Assembly (NCBI GenBank): GCA_013695255.1
Contig: JACDAV010000332.1
Location: forward strand, 1 to 6,580
Direction of reading: 5' to 3'
DNA from: Chloroflexota bacterium
GTDB taxonomy: Bacteria > Chloroflexota > Limnocylindria > Limnocylindrales > CSP1-4
DNA: 6,580 bases
The position numbers and the translations under genes were made by a program. Shown piece after piece: positions 1-5,194 of this stretch (position 1 is its first letter; each line of letters begins with the position of its first letter). The notes below the pieces were generated by a model that was not told where the DNA came from, made no database searches, and saw only the letters and a program-made list of their open reading frames with translations.

Positions 1-541
1 CTGCAGCAGGGGCCGCGAGGGCTGCGGCCGATGGCGGCGCGAGCGCCTGCTCCGGATCGCCGATGGCGGCCGCGAGCTCGGGATCCACGATCCCCGCCGC
101 GAGCACCTCGACCAGCGCGGCGGCACGGCGCGCCGGCACCACCTGCCCCGGCGTGCCGGACAGCGCGCCGACGAGTGCCAGCTTGCCGTACTTCAGCATC
201 AGCGCCCGGAAGTCCCGGGCATAGAAGAGCTTGACCCGAATGTCCGGGTAAAGCTCGCGCAGGCGGCGGAGCTTGCGGTTCTTCCGGCGCACGAGCCGCT
301 GCCGCAGGGTGGTCATCTCCAGGTAGAGATCGAGGTCCGGCAGCCAGAAGTCCGGGGAGAAGCTCTCCACCACGCCGCCCTCGAGGTTCCACAGGATCGG
401 GAACGTGTCCGGCTCATAGACCCAGCGGACCGCGTAGAAGTCCAAGATGCGGGCCATCTCGGCCTCGCTGGCATGGGCGAACGTGGGCCGATCGCCGGCT
501 TCCGTTGGGTCCGGCGCGCTCGCGTCAGGTGGGTCGGTCAT
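1..541 (-). CDS. PD-(D/E)xK nuclease-like protein, C-terminus cut by the window edge
   Basis: The minus strand is open from an ATG at 541-539 to the window edge, giving 180 visible residues. After an acidic, proline-containing leader (about 1-25) comes a compact domain (26-120). It has a helix with Glu27 and Glu29, the segment YEPDTFPILW, PDFWLP with Asp64, the strand LYLEMTT with Glu75, and a basic stretch with Lys87 and Lys90 (RRKNRK), ending near KYGK. This order matches restriction-endonuclease-fold proteins, but the usual E-x-K is E-x-T (Glu75, Thr77), so Lys87 or Lys90 would have to supply the lysine, or activity is lost. From memory, similar domains occur next to or fused with hypoxanthine phosphoribosyltransferase in Chloroflexota and Thermoleophilia; no such part is visible here. 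Residues after about 150 are Ala-rich and low complexity. The ATG overlaps the stop of the zinc-ribbon gene (ATGA), which implies translational coupling. The fold is fairly likely; DNA cleavage is unproven. Confidence 0.75.
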   Translation of the reverse strand, partial: MTDPPDASAPDPTEAGDRPTFAHASEAEMARILDFYAVRWVYEPDTFPILWNLEGGVVESFSPDFWLPDLDLYLEMTTLRQRLVRRKNRKLRRLRELYPDIRVKLFYARDFRALMLKYGKLALVGALSGTPGQVVPARRAAALVEVLAAGIVDPELAAAIGDPEQALAPPSAAALAAPAA

Positions 542-927
542 CGTGCCCGCGGCGCCCCGCCGGACGGGCCCCTGACGAGCGACCGCAGGTCGCCCTTCCA
601 GGTCTCGAGGAGGAGGTGCATATCGAGCACGTCGTCCGGTCCGATGGCAGCCGGCTGCTGCTCGCCGACGTCCAGATCGCCGGCAGTCGGGCCGACGAAG
701 ATGGCCAGGCTGATGCTTCCACAGGAGCCGCATGGAAGTTCTGCGAAGGCGAGGTCCTCGCGCCGGGCCAGGAGCCGGACGTCCTCCCTGGGGACGGTCC
801 GCCCGCACGCGGCGCACTCGGCGCCGTCGACCGGGTCGGAGAGACGATCCCGTGGATCCATTCGCGGGCAGTCTAGCGGGTCCGGCGTCTCGGGCGATGC
901 GGGCTCCCGGTCCGGGGCGGTCGTCAC
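538..927 (-). CDS. Small zinc-ribbon protein, function unknown
   Basis: This short minus-strand gene ends in a TGA overlapping the ATG of the nuclease-like gene. Two CxxC pairs, CAAC in ECAACGR and CGSC in LPCGSCGS, lie 25 residues apart and form a likely zinc ribbon (a Zn-binding knuckle protein). A charged segment between them reads VRLLARREDLAFAEL. The C-terminal half carries the helical segment DDVLDMHLLLETWKGDLRSLV. There is no signal peptide or membrane segment, so it is probably cytoplasmic. The start is uncertain. GTG at 927-925 has AAGG five bases upstream and keeps GC-rich third positions, giving 129 aa. ATG at 861-859 lacks a ribosome binding site and would give 107 aa. A more distal GTG at 978 would run through the CsoR operator and is unlikely. 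Function is not recognised; the tight pairing suggests it works with the nuclease-like protein. Confidence 0.7.
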   Translation of the reverse strand: MTTAPDREPASPETPDPLDCPRMDPRDRLSDPVDGAECAACGRTVPREDVRLLARREDLAFAELPCGSCGSISLAIFVGPTAGDLDVGEQQPAAIGPDDVLDMHLLLETWKGDLRSLVRGPSGGAPRAR

Positions 928-934
928 CTGCGCC

Positions 935-964
935 TTGCGAGCGCATACCCCTGGGGGGTATGAT
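935..964 (+). promoter_or_regulatory. csoR promoter (-35 TTGCGA, -10 TATGAT)
   Basis: TTGCGA (935-940) matches 4/6 of the -35 consensus and TATGAT (959-964) matches 5/6 of the -10 consensus, with an 18-bp spacer. Transcription would begin near 971, about 30 bases before the csoR ATG at 1003. GGAGGA at 985-990 is a ribosome binding site with a rather long 12-base spacing. The CsoR-type palindrome fills the spacer and covers half of the -10 box, the geometry of a simple repressor. Confidence 0.7.
944..962. promoter_or_regulatory. CsoR-type operator palindrome
   Basis: CATACCCCTGGGGGGTATG has 8-bp perfect arms (944-951 and 955-962) around a 3-bp centre. G/C-tract palindromes flanked by TA steps (TACCCC...GGGGTA) are the established recognition type of copper-sensing CsoR repressors. 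It lies 41 bp before the csoR start and between the -35 and -10 boxes, so autoregulation that is relieved by Cu(I) is the obvious inference. It also lies 17 bp upstream of the likely GTG start of the divergent zinc-ribbon gene. Confidence 0.85.
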
Positions 965-1002
965 GCGCAGCCGACCACCCGCCCGGAGGACCGCGCCGCC
1001 GC

Positions 1003-1353
1003 ATGGCCAGCTCAACGACACAGCCGGACACGGCCGACCCGACCAACTTCCGCCACTCCTATACCCGAGACAAGACGCAGCTGGTCCGCCGGCTGAGCCG
1101 GATGGAGGGCCAGGTCCGCGGGATCGCGCGGATGATCGAGCGGGAGGAATACTGCATCGACATCCTCCAGCAGACGAGCGCACTCCGCGCCGCGGTGGAC
1201 GCGGTCTCGATCCTGCTGCTCGAGGACCACGTCCAGGGTTGTGTCCGGACGGCGGCGGAGCGCGGCGAGGCGGACCGGTACGTCGACGAGGTGATCGACG
1301 TCGTCCGCCGGACGCTCGGACGGCCGGTGCGGTCGAGCTCCCGCTCGGGCTGA
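1003..1353 (+). CDS. csoR: CsoR-family copper-sensing transcriptional repressor
   Basis: This 116-residue protein belongs to the CsoR/RcnR (DUF156) family of all-helical metal-dependent repressors. Residues 25-45 hold the typical LVRRLSRMEGQVRGIARMIE helix. The Cu(I) ligands are all present: Cys51 (in EYCIDIL), His76 and Cys80 (in DHVQGC). Their spacing of 25 and 4 residues equals Cys36-His61-Cys65 of M. tuberculosis CsoR. The second-shell Tyr50 and Glu96 also match Tyr35 and Glu81. RcnR (Ni/Co) would need extra histidines, and the persulfide sensor CstR lacks the His, so Cu(I) is the best call. The apo form should repress its own promoter through the palindrome at 944-962, and Cu(I) binding should release it. 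A 20-residue N-terminal extension and a Ser/Arg tail flank the core. No copper ATPase or chaperone gene lies in the window, so other targets must be elsewhere. Confidence 0.95.
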   Translation: MASSTTQPDTADPTNFRHSYTRDKTQLVRRLSRMEGQVRGIARMIEREEYCIDILQQTSALRAAVDAVSILLLEDHVQGCVRTAAERGEADRYVDEVIDVVRRTLGRPVRSSSRSG

Positions 1354-1377
1354 GGAGGCGGCCGGCTTGCCGGCGTC

Positions 1378-1386
1378 GGTGGACAG
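1378..1386 (-). promoter_or_regulatory. Weak DnaA-box-like 9-mer
   Basis: The minus strand reads CTGTCCACC, 7/9 to the high-GC DnaA box TTGTCCACA. On its own this is weak. It is listed because two better matches follow at intervals of about 30 bp. Confidence 0.25.
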
Positions 1387-1406
1387 GTGAGCCCGATGCG
1401 CCCCGG

Positions 1407-1415
1407 TTGTCCACA
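1407..1415 (+). promoter_or_regulatory. DnaA-box-like site TTGTCCACA
   Basis: This is an exact match to TTGTCCACA, the DnaA box consensus reported for high-GC actinobacteria, and 8/9 to the E. coli box TTATCCACA. It forms the left arm of the inverted repeat at 1404-1450. Whether DnaA binds is an inference; dnaA and dnaN are not in the window. Confidence 0.4.
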
Positions 1416-1438
1416 GTCCGGCGGCGCCGGCGACGATT

Positions 1439-1447
1439 GGTGGACAA
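1439..1447 (-). promoter_or_regulatory. DnaA-box-like site TTGTCCACC
   Basis: The minus strand matches 8/9 to TTGTCCACA and faces the site at 1407-1415. It ends 6 bp before the -35 box at 1453, so a bound protein could affect that promoter. Confidence 0.35.
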
Positions 1448-1452
1448 CCGCG

Positions 1453-1481
1453 TTGACACGGGCCGGCGGGGACCGTAGCGT
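1453..1481 (+). promoter_or_regulatory. Sigma-70-like promoter in the csoR downstream gap
   Basis: A perfect TTGACA (1453-1458) is followed after 17 bp by TAGCGT (1476-1481), which keeps the important T, A and final T of the -10 box. In DNA this GC-rich such a pair is unlikely by chance. Transcription would start near 1488, over 300 bases before the phosphoesterase start, so it may serve a noncoding RNA or a long leader. Confidence 0.5.
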
Positions 1482-1487
1482 CCGCCA

Positions 1488-1660
1488 TCCGCACTGGGGT
1501 CTCGGGAGAGAGTAACCAGGCTCGCCAGGGGCGCGGAGAAACCCGTGCCGAGAACCGAACGAGTCGGGGAAGACCGCTCCAGCCCACGGTGCGCGGCAGA
1601 CGACGCCGGGAGCGGCTCTCCGGCGGCCAGCGGGTACATCCACCGGAGGCGTACCCGGGC
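1488..1660 (+). ncRNA. Candidate structured RNA, unrecognised
   Basis: Downstream of the promoter at 1453-1481 the plus strand can fold into successive stems. A closing stem pairs 1494-1497 with 1579-1582 and 1498-1502 with 1571-1575. Inside it a 7-bp hairpin, 1530-1536 with 1543-1549, has an A-rich loop (AGAAAC). A GC hairpin spans 1605-1624 with one bulged base, and CGGGTAC/GTACCCG pairs 1631-1637 with 1651-1657. A-rich unpaired runs (AGAGAGTAA, GAGAACCGAA) stand out against the GC-rich background. It does not match the conserved cores I know for RNase P RNA, tmRNA, SRP RNA or common riboswitches. High GC makes chance hairpins frequent, so this is only a candidate, and both ends are approximate. 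Confidence 0.25.
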
Positions 1661-1787
1661 CGCCCGCGAGGCCCGCTCCCGACGCGCGTCGAGGATCTGA
1701 CGGTGCCGATGCGTTCCACCGCGAGCTGGACCCGGCGTCTCCCGCGATCCACCGCTCGCCGGTCGGCGACCGTGGGGGCCGCCCTGC

Positions 1788-1793
1788 TACGCT
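1788..1793 (+). promoter_or_regulatory. -10 box adjacent to the phosphoesterase start
   Basis: TACGCT fits a TAnnnT -10 box. Counting from it, transcription would begin about position 1800, two bases before the ATG at 1802, giving a practically leaderless mRNA. No Shine-Dalgarno sequence is visible before this ATG, which agrees. The best -35 candidate, GCGACC at 1766-1771, is poor (3/6). Confidence 0.4.
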
Positions 1794-1801
1794 GACGGGC
1801 G

Positions 1802-2524
1802 ATGCGCGTCGCCGTGTTGTCGGACATCCATTCCAACCTGGTCGCGCTCGACGCGGTCATCGCCGCGTTCGACTCGATCGACGCCGTCTGGCACCTCGGC
1901 GACGTCGTCGGCTACGGTCCCGAACCGGACGGGGTGGTCGAGCGCCTGGCCGGCCTGGAGGCCGTCGGCGTACGCGGCAACCACGACGCGGCCGCATGCG
2001 GCGGTCGCGAGATCGAGTACTTCAACCCCGATGCCCGGGCCGCGATGGAGTGGACGCGGGACGCGATGTCATCGACCACCCGGGCATGGCTCGAGGCGCA
2101 GCCCGAGCGCCGCACGGAAGGTGACTTCACGCTTGTCCACGGCAGCCCGCGCGACCCGATCTGGGAGTACATCACGACTGTGCCCATCGCCCGCGCGAAC
2201 TTGACGTCGCTGGACACGCCCTACGGGCTCCACGGCCACACCCACGTGCCGGTGGCCTTCCGGGACGACGACGGCCGGGTCGAGGTGATCAGCCCGGCGC
2301 GCGGCTCGGAGCTGCCGATGGACGGCCGCACGGTGCTGCTCAATCCCGGCAGCGTCGGCCAGCCGCGGGACGGCGACCCGATGGCCAGCTGGCTGGTCAT
2401 CGACACGGAGGCAGCCCGCTGCAGCTGGCACCGCGTGGGGTACGACATCCCGGCCGTGCAGGCGGCGATGACGGCAGCGGGCCTTCCCTCGCGCCTGGTC
2501 GGGAGGCTCGGCCACGGGATCTGA
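1802..2524 (+). CDS. Calcineurin-like metallophosphoesterase (YfcE/MJ0936 type)
   Basis: This 240-residue protein is complete and of normal length for the YfcE/MJ0936-type metallophosphoesterases, cytoplasmic two-metal hydrolases of phosphodiesters or phosphomonoesters. All five metal and catalytic blocks are present in order: DIHSN (Asp8, His10), GDVVGYGP (Asp34), GNHD (Asn60, His61, Asp62), VHG (His113) and HGHTH (His146, His148). NPGSVGQPRD (181-190) is the family signature near the C-terminus. No signal peptide or membrane segment is seen. The ATG at 1802 is chosen because MRVAVLSDIHSN is the conserved family N-terminus; it lacks a Shine-Dalgarno and follows a -10 box, suggesting a leaderless transcript. 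The physiological substrate cannot be told from sequence. The KimA-like gene begins 66 bp further on in the same direction and may be cotranscribed. Confidence 0.93.
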   Translation: MRVAVLSDIHSNLVALDAVIAAFDSIDAVWHLGDVVGYGPEPDGVVERLAGLEAVGVRGNHDAAACGGREIEYFNPDARAAMEWTRDAMSSTTRAWLEAQPERRTEGDFTLVHGSPRDPIWEYITTVPIARANLTSLDTPYGLHGHTHVPVAFRDDDGRVEVISPARGSELPMDGRTVLLNPGSVGQPRDGDPMASWLVIDTEAARCSWHRVGYDIPAVQAAMTAAGLPSRLVGRLGHGI

Positions 2525-2529
2525 TCCCG
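2515..2529. repeat. 15-bp palindrome over the phosphoesterase stop codon
   Basis: CGGGATC-T-GATCCCG has perfect 7-bp arms and contains the TGA stop (2522-2524). In RNA it could form a short hairpin with a 5-base loop, but no T-run follows, so it is a weak terminator at best. It could equally be an operator site ahead of the K+ importer gene, or chance. Confidence 0.35.
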
Positions 2530-2590
2530 CCGGGCTGTCGATCGGCCGCCCCGGCACGACTCCGACCTCGGTTTCGGGCGCCACGCGCAC

Positions 2591-4606
2591 GTGATCGGCG
2601 GCCGGCGTCCCCTCCAGGGCCGGAAGCTCGGTGACCGGCGCGTCCGGGTCGAGCGGCCGCACTCGGCGTACTTCCGGTACACGGGCCGGAACCAGCTGGT
2701 GGCCAAGGCGGCGGCCAGCGTGCCGGCGACGCCGGCCGGGCGGCTGGTCGCCCGGATCAAGGCCGTCGCCCTCGGCCGCCCGCTCCACTCCGACGAGGAG
2801 GCGGGCGAGCGGCTGTCCAAGAAGAAGGCCCTGGCGATCTTCAGCTCGGACGCCATCTCGTCCTCGGCCTACGCGACCGAGGAGATCGTCCTCGCGTTCA
2901 TCCTCGTCGGCGCGGGCGGTCTCGCGATCGGGCTCGCGCTGCCGGTCGCGATCGCGATCGCCGTGCTGCTCGGGGTCGTGGCCTTCAGCTACCGGCAGGT
3001 CTGCATCGCCTACCCGACCGGCGGTGGCTCGTACTCCGTGTCGAAGGAGAACTTCGGGCGGCTTGCGTCGCTCGTCGCCGCATCCGCCCTGCTGATCGAC
3101 TACAACCTGACCGCGGCCGTCTCCACCTCGTCTGCGGTCGAGCAGATCGCCTCGGCGTTTCCGGCGCTGAGCGACGCCCGCGTTTGGATCGGCGTGGCTG
3201 CGCTGGGCCTCATCACGCTGGCCAACCTCCGCGGCGTCCGCGAGGCCGGCAACATCTTTGCCGTCCCGACCTACCTGTTCCTGTTCAGCGCCCTGGCGAT
3301 GATCGCCATCGGCGCCTACCGGATCCTGGTCCTCGGCGAGGGCAATCAACCCCCGCCGCCGGAGGTCGTCGAGGCCACGCGGGTGACGGCGGAGAACGTC
3401 GGGATCTTCATCCTCCTCCGCGCGTTCGCCTCGGGCGCCGTGGCCCTGACGGGCACGGAGGCGATCGCGACCGGCGTGCCGGCCTTCCAGCCGCCCGAGC
3501 CGCGCAACGCCTCGCGGACGCTGATGACGATGGCCGGGATCCTGGCCGTGCTCTTCATCGGGATCACCTACCTGGCCACGAATTTCGCGATCTACCCGAT
3601 CGAGGAGCCGAAGCAGACCGTCATCGCCCAGGTGGCCAGGACGGTCTACGGCGACAACGTGGCGTTCTATGCCTTCCAGGGGTTCACCGCGCTCCTGCTG
3701 TTCCTCGCCGCCAACACGTCCTTCGCGGCGTTCCCGCGGCTGGCCGCGGTCCTGGCCGAGGATGGCTTCTTTCCCCGCCAGTTCAGCTTCCGCGGGGACC
3801 GACTGGCGTTCTCGATGGGCATCATCCTGCTCGGCATCGTGGCGGCATCGCTGGTGGTGGCGGCCGGCGGGAAGACCCATGCGCTGATCCCGCTCTACGC
3901 GGTCGGCGTGTTCATCGACTTCACGATCAGCCAGGCGGGCATGATCCGGCACTGGCTGCGGACCCGGGAGCCCGGCTGGCGGTACCGCCTGGCGGTCAAC
4001 GCCGTGGGCTGCGTCGCGACCGGCGTCGTCGCCGTCGTGGTCACGACGGTGAAGTTCGCCGACGGGGCGTGGCTGGTCGTCGTGCTCATTCCCATCCTGG
4101 TCGCGCTGATGCTGTTCGTCCGGCGGGAGTACGACGCGCAGGCCGCGGAGCTGCACGTCCGCGACGACCTGGTGATCGCGGGGCCCCAGCGCGACGAGCG
4201 GGTCATCGTGCCCGTCAACGGGATCAACCGGGCGGTCATCCAGGCGGTGATCTTCGGGCGCTCGGTGGCCGACGACGTCCGGGCCGTGTTCGTCACCACG
4301 GACCGGGAGGAGGGTGATGCCCTGCGCGAGCGCTGGGAGCGCCAGATCCCGAGCGTGCCGCTGGTCATCGTGGAGTCCCCGTACCGCGCCCTGGTCGGGC
4401 CGGTGCTCGCCTACCTCGACGTGCTGGACCAGGCCTGGCCGCCCGACCGCCCGGCGCCAGTCACGATCGTCGTCCTGCCGGAGTACGTGGCGCGCCACTG
4501 GTGGGACCGCCTGCTGTACAACCAGACCGCGCGGCGGCTCAAGGCCGCGCTGCTCGGTCGAGAGCACACGGTCGTGGCGGACGTCCCGTACCGCCGGACC
4601 TCATAG
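2591..4606 (+). CDS. kimA: KimA-like potassium importer (APC superfamily)
   Basis: This 671-residue membrane protein aligns along its whole length, as far as I recall, with B. subtilis KimA (YdaO), a proton-coupled high-affinity K+ importer of the KUP branch. About twelve hydrophobic segments span roughly 90-510. A cytoplasmic C-terminal domain (about 535-665) resembles a universal-stress fold. The K+-site residues reported for KimA are all kept with near-identical spacing: Asp87 and Tyr94 (SSDAISSSAY), Asp170, Tyr171, Thr174 and Ser178 (IDYNLTAAVS), Thr287 and Glu290 (ALTGTE), and Tyr436 (PLYAVG). It also has the YPTGGGSY and LAANTSFAAFP motifs. An N-terminal cytoplasmic extension of about 50 residues precedes the GRPL segment. 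The start is GTG at 2591; it has no visible ribosome binding site, but no other in-frame start keeps the RVERPHSAYFRYTG segment that I recall from homologues. Older annotation would say amino acid permease; the K+ residues argue for potassium. Confidence 0.88.
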   Translation: MIGGRRPLQGRKLGDRRVRVERPHSAYFRYTGRNQLVAKAAASVPATPAGRLVARIKAVALGRPLHSDEEAGERLSKKKALAIFSSDAISSSAYATEEIVLAFILVGAGGLAIGLALPVAIAIAVLLGVVAFSYRQVCIAYPTGGGSYSVSKENFGRLASLVAASALLIDYNLTAAVSTSSAVEQIASAFPALSDARVWIGVAALGLITLANLRGVREAGNIFAVPTYLFLFSALAMIAIGAYRILVLGEGNQPPPPEVVEATRVTAENVGIFILLRAFASGAVALTGTEAIATGVPAFQPPEPRNASRTLMTMAGILAVLFIGITYLATNFAIYPIEEPKQTVIAQVARTVYGDNVAFYAFQGFTALLLFLAANTSFAAFPRLAAVLAEDGFFPRQFSFRGDRLAFSMGIILLGIVAASLVVAAGGKTHALIPLYAVGVFIDFTISQAGMIRHWLRTREPGWRYRLAVNAVGCVATGVVAVVVTTVKFADGAWLVVVLIPILVALMLFVRREYDAQAAELHVRDDLVIAGPQRDERVIVPVNGINRAVIQAVIFGRSVADDVRAVFVTTDREEGDALRERWERQIPSVPLVIVESPYRALVGPVLAYLDVLDQAWPPDRPAPVTIVVLPEYVARHWWDRLLYNQTARRLKAALLGREHTVVADVPYRRTS

Positions 4607-4650
4607 CGCTCGGGCCCAACCGATCAGTCCGGGGCTGGCACTCCGGGTCC

Positions 4651-4679
4651 GGGACGACGTCCGGCCAAGGCTGTACGAT
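4651..4679 (+). promoter_or_regulatory. Possible promoter for the stress protein/TrkA genes
   Basis: TACGAT (4674-4679) is a good TAnnnT -10 box. A poor -35 (GGGACG, 4651-4656, 3/6) lies 17 bp upstream. Transcription would start near 4686, 17 bases before the GTG at 4703. Together with the 96-bp gap after the permease, this suggests that the last three genes can be expressed on their own. Confidence 0.4.
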
Positions 4680-4702
4680 CGAACGCCCGAAGAATCCCCA
4701 CC

Positions 4703-5194
4703 GTGCCCACGATCAGCCGAGGAAGCCTGACCAGGGTGCCCGAACAGCATCGGCCCACCTTCACCCGCGCCCTGCTCGCCCTGAACGGCGGGTCGAGCGA
4801 TGCCGCCGTCGTGCGGCTCGTGGGCGAGCTCGCCCGCCCGACGCGGGCCGCGCTGATCGGCGTCCACGTGGTGGAGATCGACTGGACGCTGCCGCTCGAC
4901 TCGGACGTCGCCGGCGCGTCGGAGGACGCCCAGCGGATCCTCGACGTCGCGGAGGGCGTCGCCGAGGAGTCGAAGCAGTCGCTCGAGACGGTGCTGCTCC
5001 AGGCGCGCGACGTCGGTGCGGCGATCGTCGACGAGGCGATCGAGCGCGGGGTGGACCTCGTCGTCGTCGGGCTGCCGTACCGCAAGCGGTTCGGGGGCGA
5101 TTTCGCGATCGGCCGGACCATCCCGTACGTGCTGAAGAACGCCCCGTGCGCCGTGTGGGTCGTGCGGGACCCCATGCCCGAGGAGGCGTCGTGA
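4703..5194 (+). CDS. Universal stress protein (UspA-like) domain protein
   Basis: This single-domain UspA-like cytoplasmic protein has 163 residues from the GTG at 4703, or 152 from GTG 4736, which has AGGAAG (4720-4725) ten bases upstream. The alpha/beta pattern is clear: strand RALLALNG (22-29), a helix, strand AALIGVHVVE (49-58), the acidic helix 73-95, strand DLVVVGLPYR (118-127), and the closing VLKNAPCAVWVVR (143-155). The ATP-binding signature G-x2-G-x9-G-(S/T) is not kept: Gly123 is followed by Tyr126 and by GRT at 137-139, so nucleotide binding is doubtful or altered. The gene lies between the K+ importer and two TrkA proteins and ends in a GTGA overlap with the first of them. The importer itself carries a USP-like C-terminal domain, so a regulatory contact is conceivable but only inferred. 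Confidence 0.85.
   Translation: MPTISRGSLTRVPEQHRPTFTRALLALNGGSSDAAVVRLVGELARPTRAALIGVHVVEIDWTLPLDSDVAGASEDAQRILDVAEGVAEESKQSLETVLLQARDVGAAIVDEAIERGVDLVVVGLPYRKRFGGDFAIGRTIPYVLKNAPCAVWVVRDPMPEEAS
5181..5186 (+). promoter_or_regulatory. Strong ribosome binding site inside the stress protein gene
   Basis: AGGAGG lies four bases before GTG 5191, which overlaps the stop of the stress protein gene as GTGA. It fixes the start of the short TrkA gene and points to coupled translation. Confidence 0.75.

Larger units (their letters stand above)
1404..1450. repeat. 11-bp perfect inverted repeat with 25-bp spacer
   Basis: CGGTTGTCCAC (1404-1414) is the exact reverse complement of GTGGACAACCG (1440-1450). 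The spacer holds a smaller inverted repeat, CCGGC-GGC-GCCGG, so the transcript could fold into a long hairpin about 50 bases after the csoR stop. No T-run follows, so it is not a classical intrinsic terminator, although it could still end or protect the csoR mRNA. As DNA it could be a two-site operator or a pair of DnaA boxes. Confidence 0.65.
1354..1801. other. 448-bp intergenic region without a convincing gene
   Basis: Open frames on both strands here translate to Arg/Pro/Ser-rich strings without recognisable motifs and are best read as by-products of high GC. Going right, the stretch holds DnaA-box-like 9-mers and an inverted repeat (1378-1450), a sigma-70-like promoter (1453-1481), several GC-rich hairpins (1494-1657), and a -10 box beside the next start codon (1788-1793). 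The part from about 1660 to 1785 shows nothing further that I can name. Confidence 0.6.

Noticed and set aside
1404..1450. Intrinsic terminator of csoR
   Set aside because: The inverted repeat would make a hairpin, but the spacer is long and no T-run follows, so I list it as a repeat only.
1488..1801. c-di-AMP (ydaO-type) riboswitch, expected because KimA genes are often under its control
   Set aside because: The conserved blocks I know for that riboswitch (for example GGGGUGAAUCC and CCCGUCAGCUAACC) are absent, and the gap precedes the phosphoesterase rather than the importer directly.
1012..1860. Minus-strand open frame covering csoR and the gap after it
   Set aside because: It is antisense to an unmistakable CsoR, is Arg/Pro rich, and has no ribosome binding site or motif.
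2948..2961. Two overlapping GCGATCGC octamers, resembling the cyanobacterial HIP1 repeat
   Set aside because: They lie in a codon run for Ala/Ile in a membrane helix and are explained by GC-rich codon choice; no enrichment elsewhere in the window is apparent.
2069..4567. Very long minus-strand open frame opposite the phosphoesterase and the K+ importer
   Set aside because: The translation is an Arg/Asp/His/Gly-rich string without folds or motifs, while the plus strand has two proteins with full family signatures. It arises from GC-rich codon bias.
2591..4606. Calling the permease an amino acid transporter
   Set aside because: It belongs to the APC superfamily, but all KimA K+-site residues are conserved and the neighbours are K+-regulatory, so a K+ importer is the better call.
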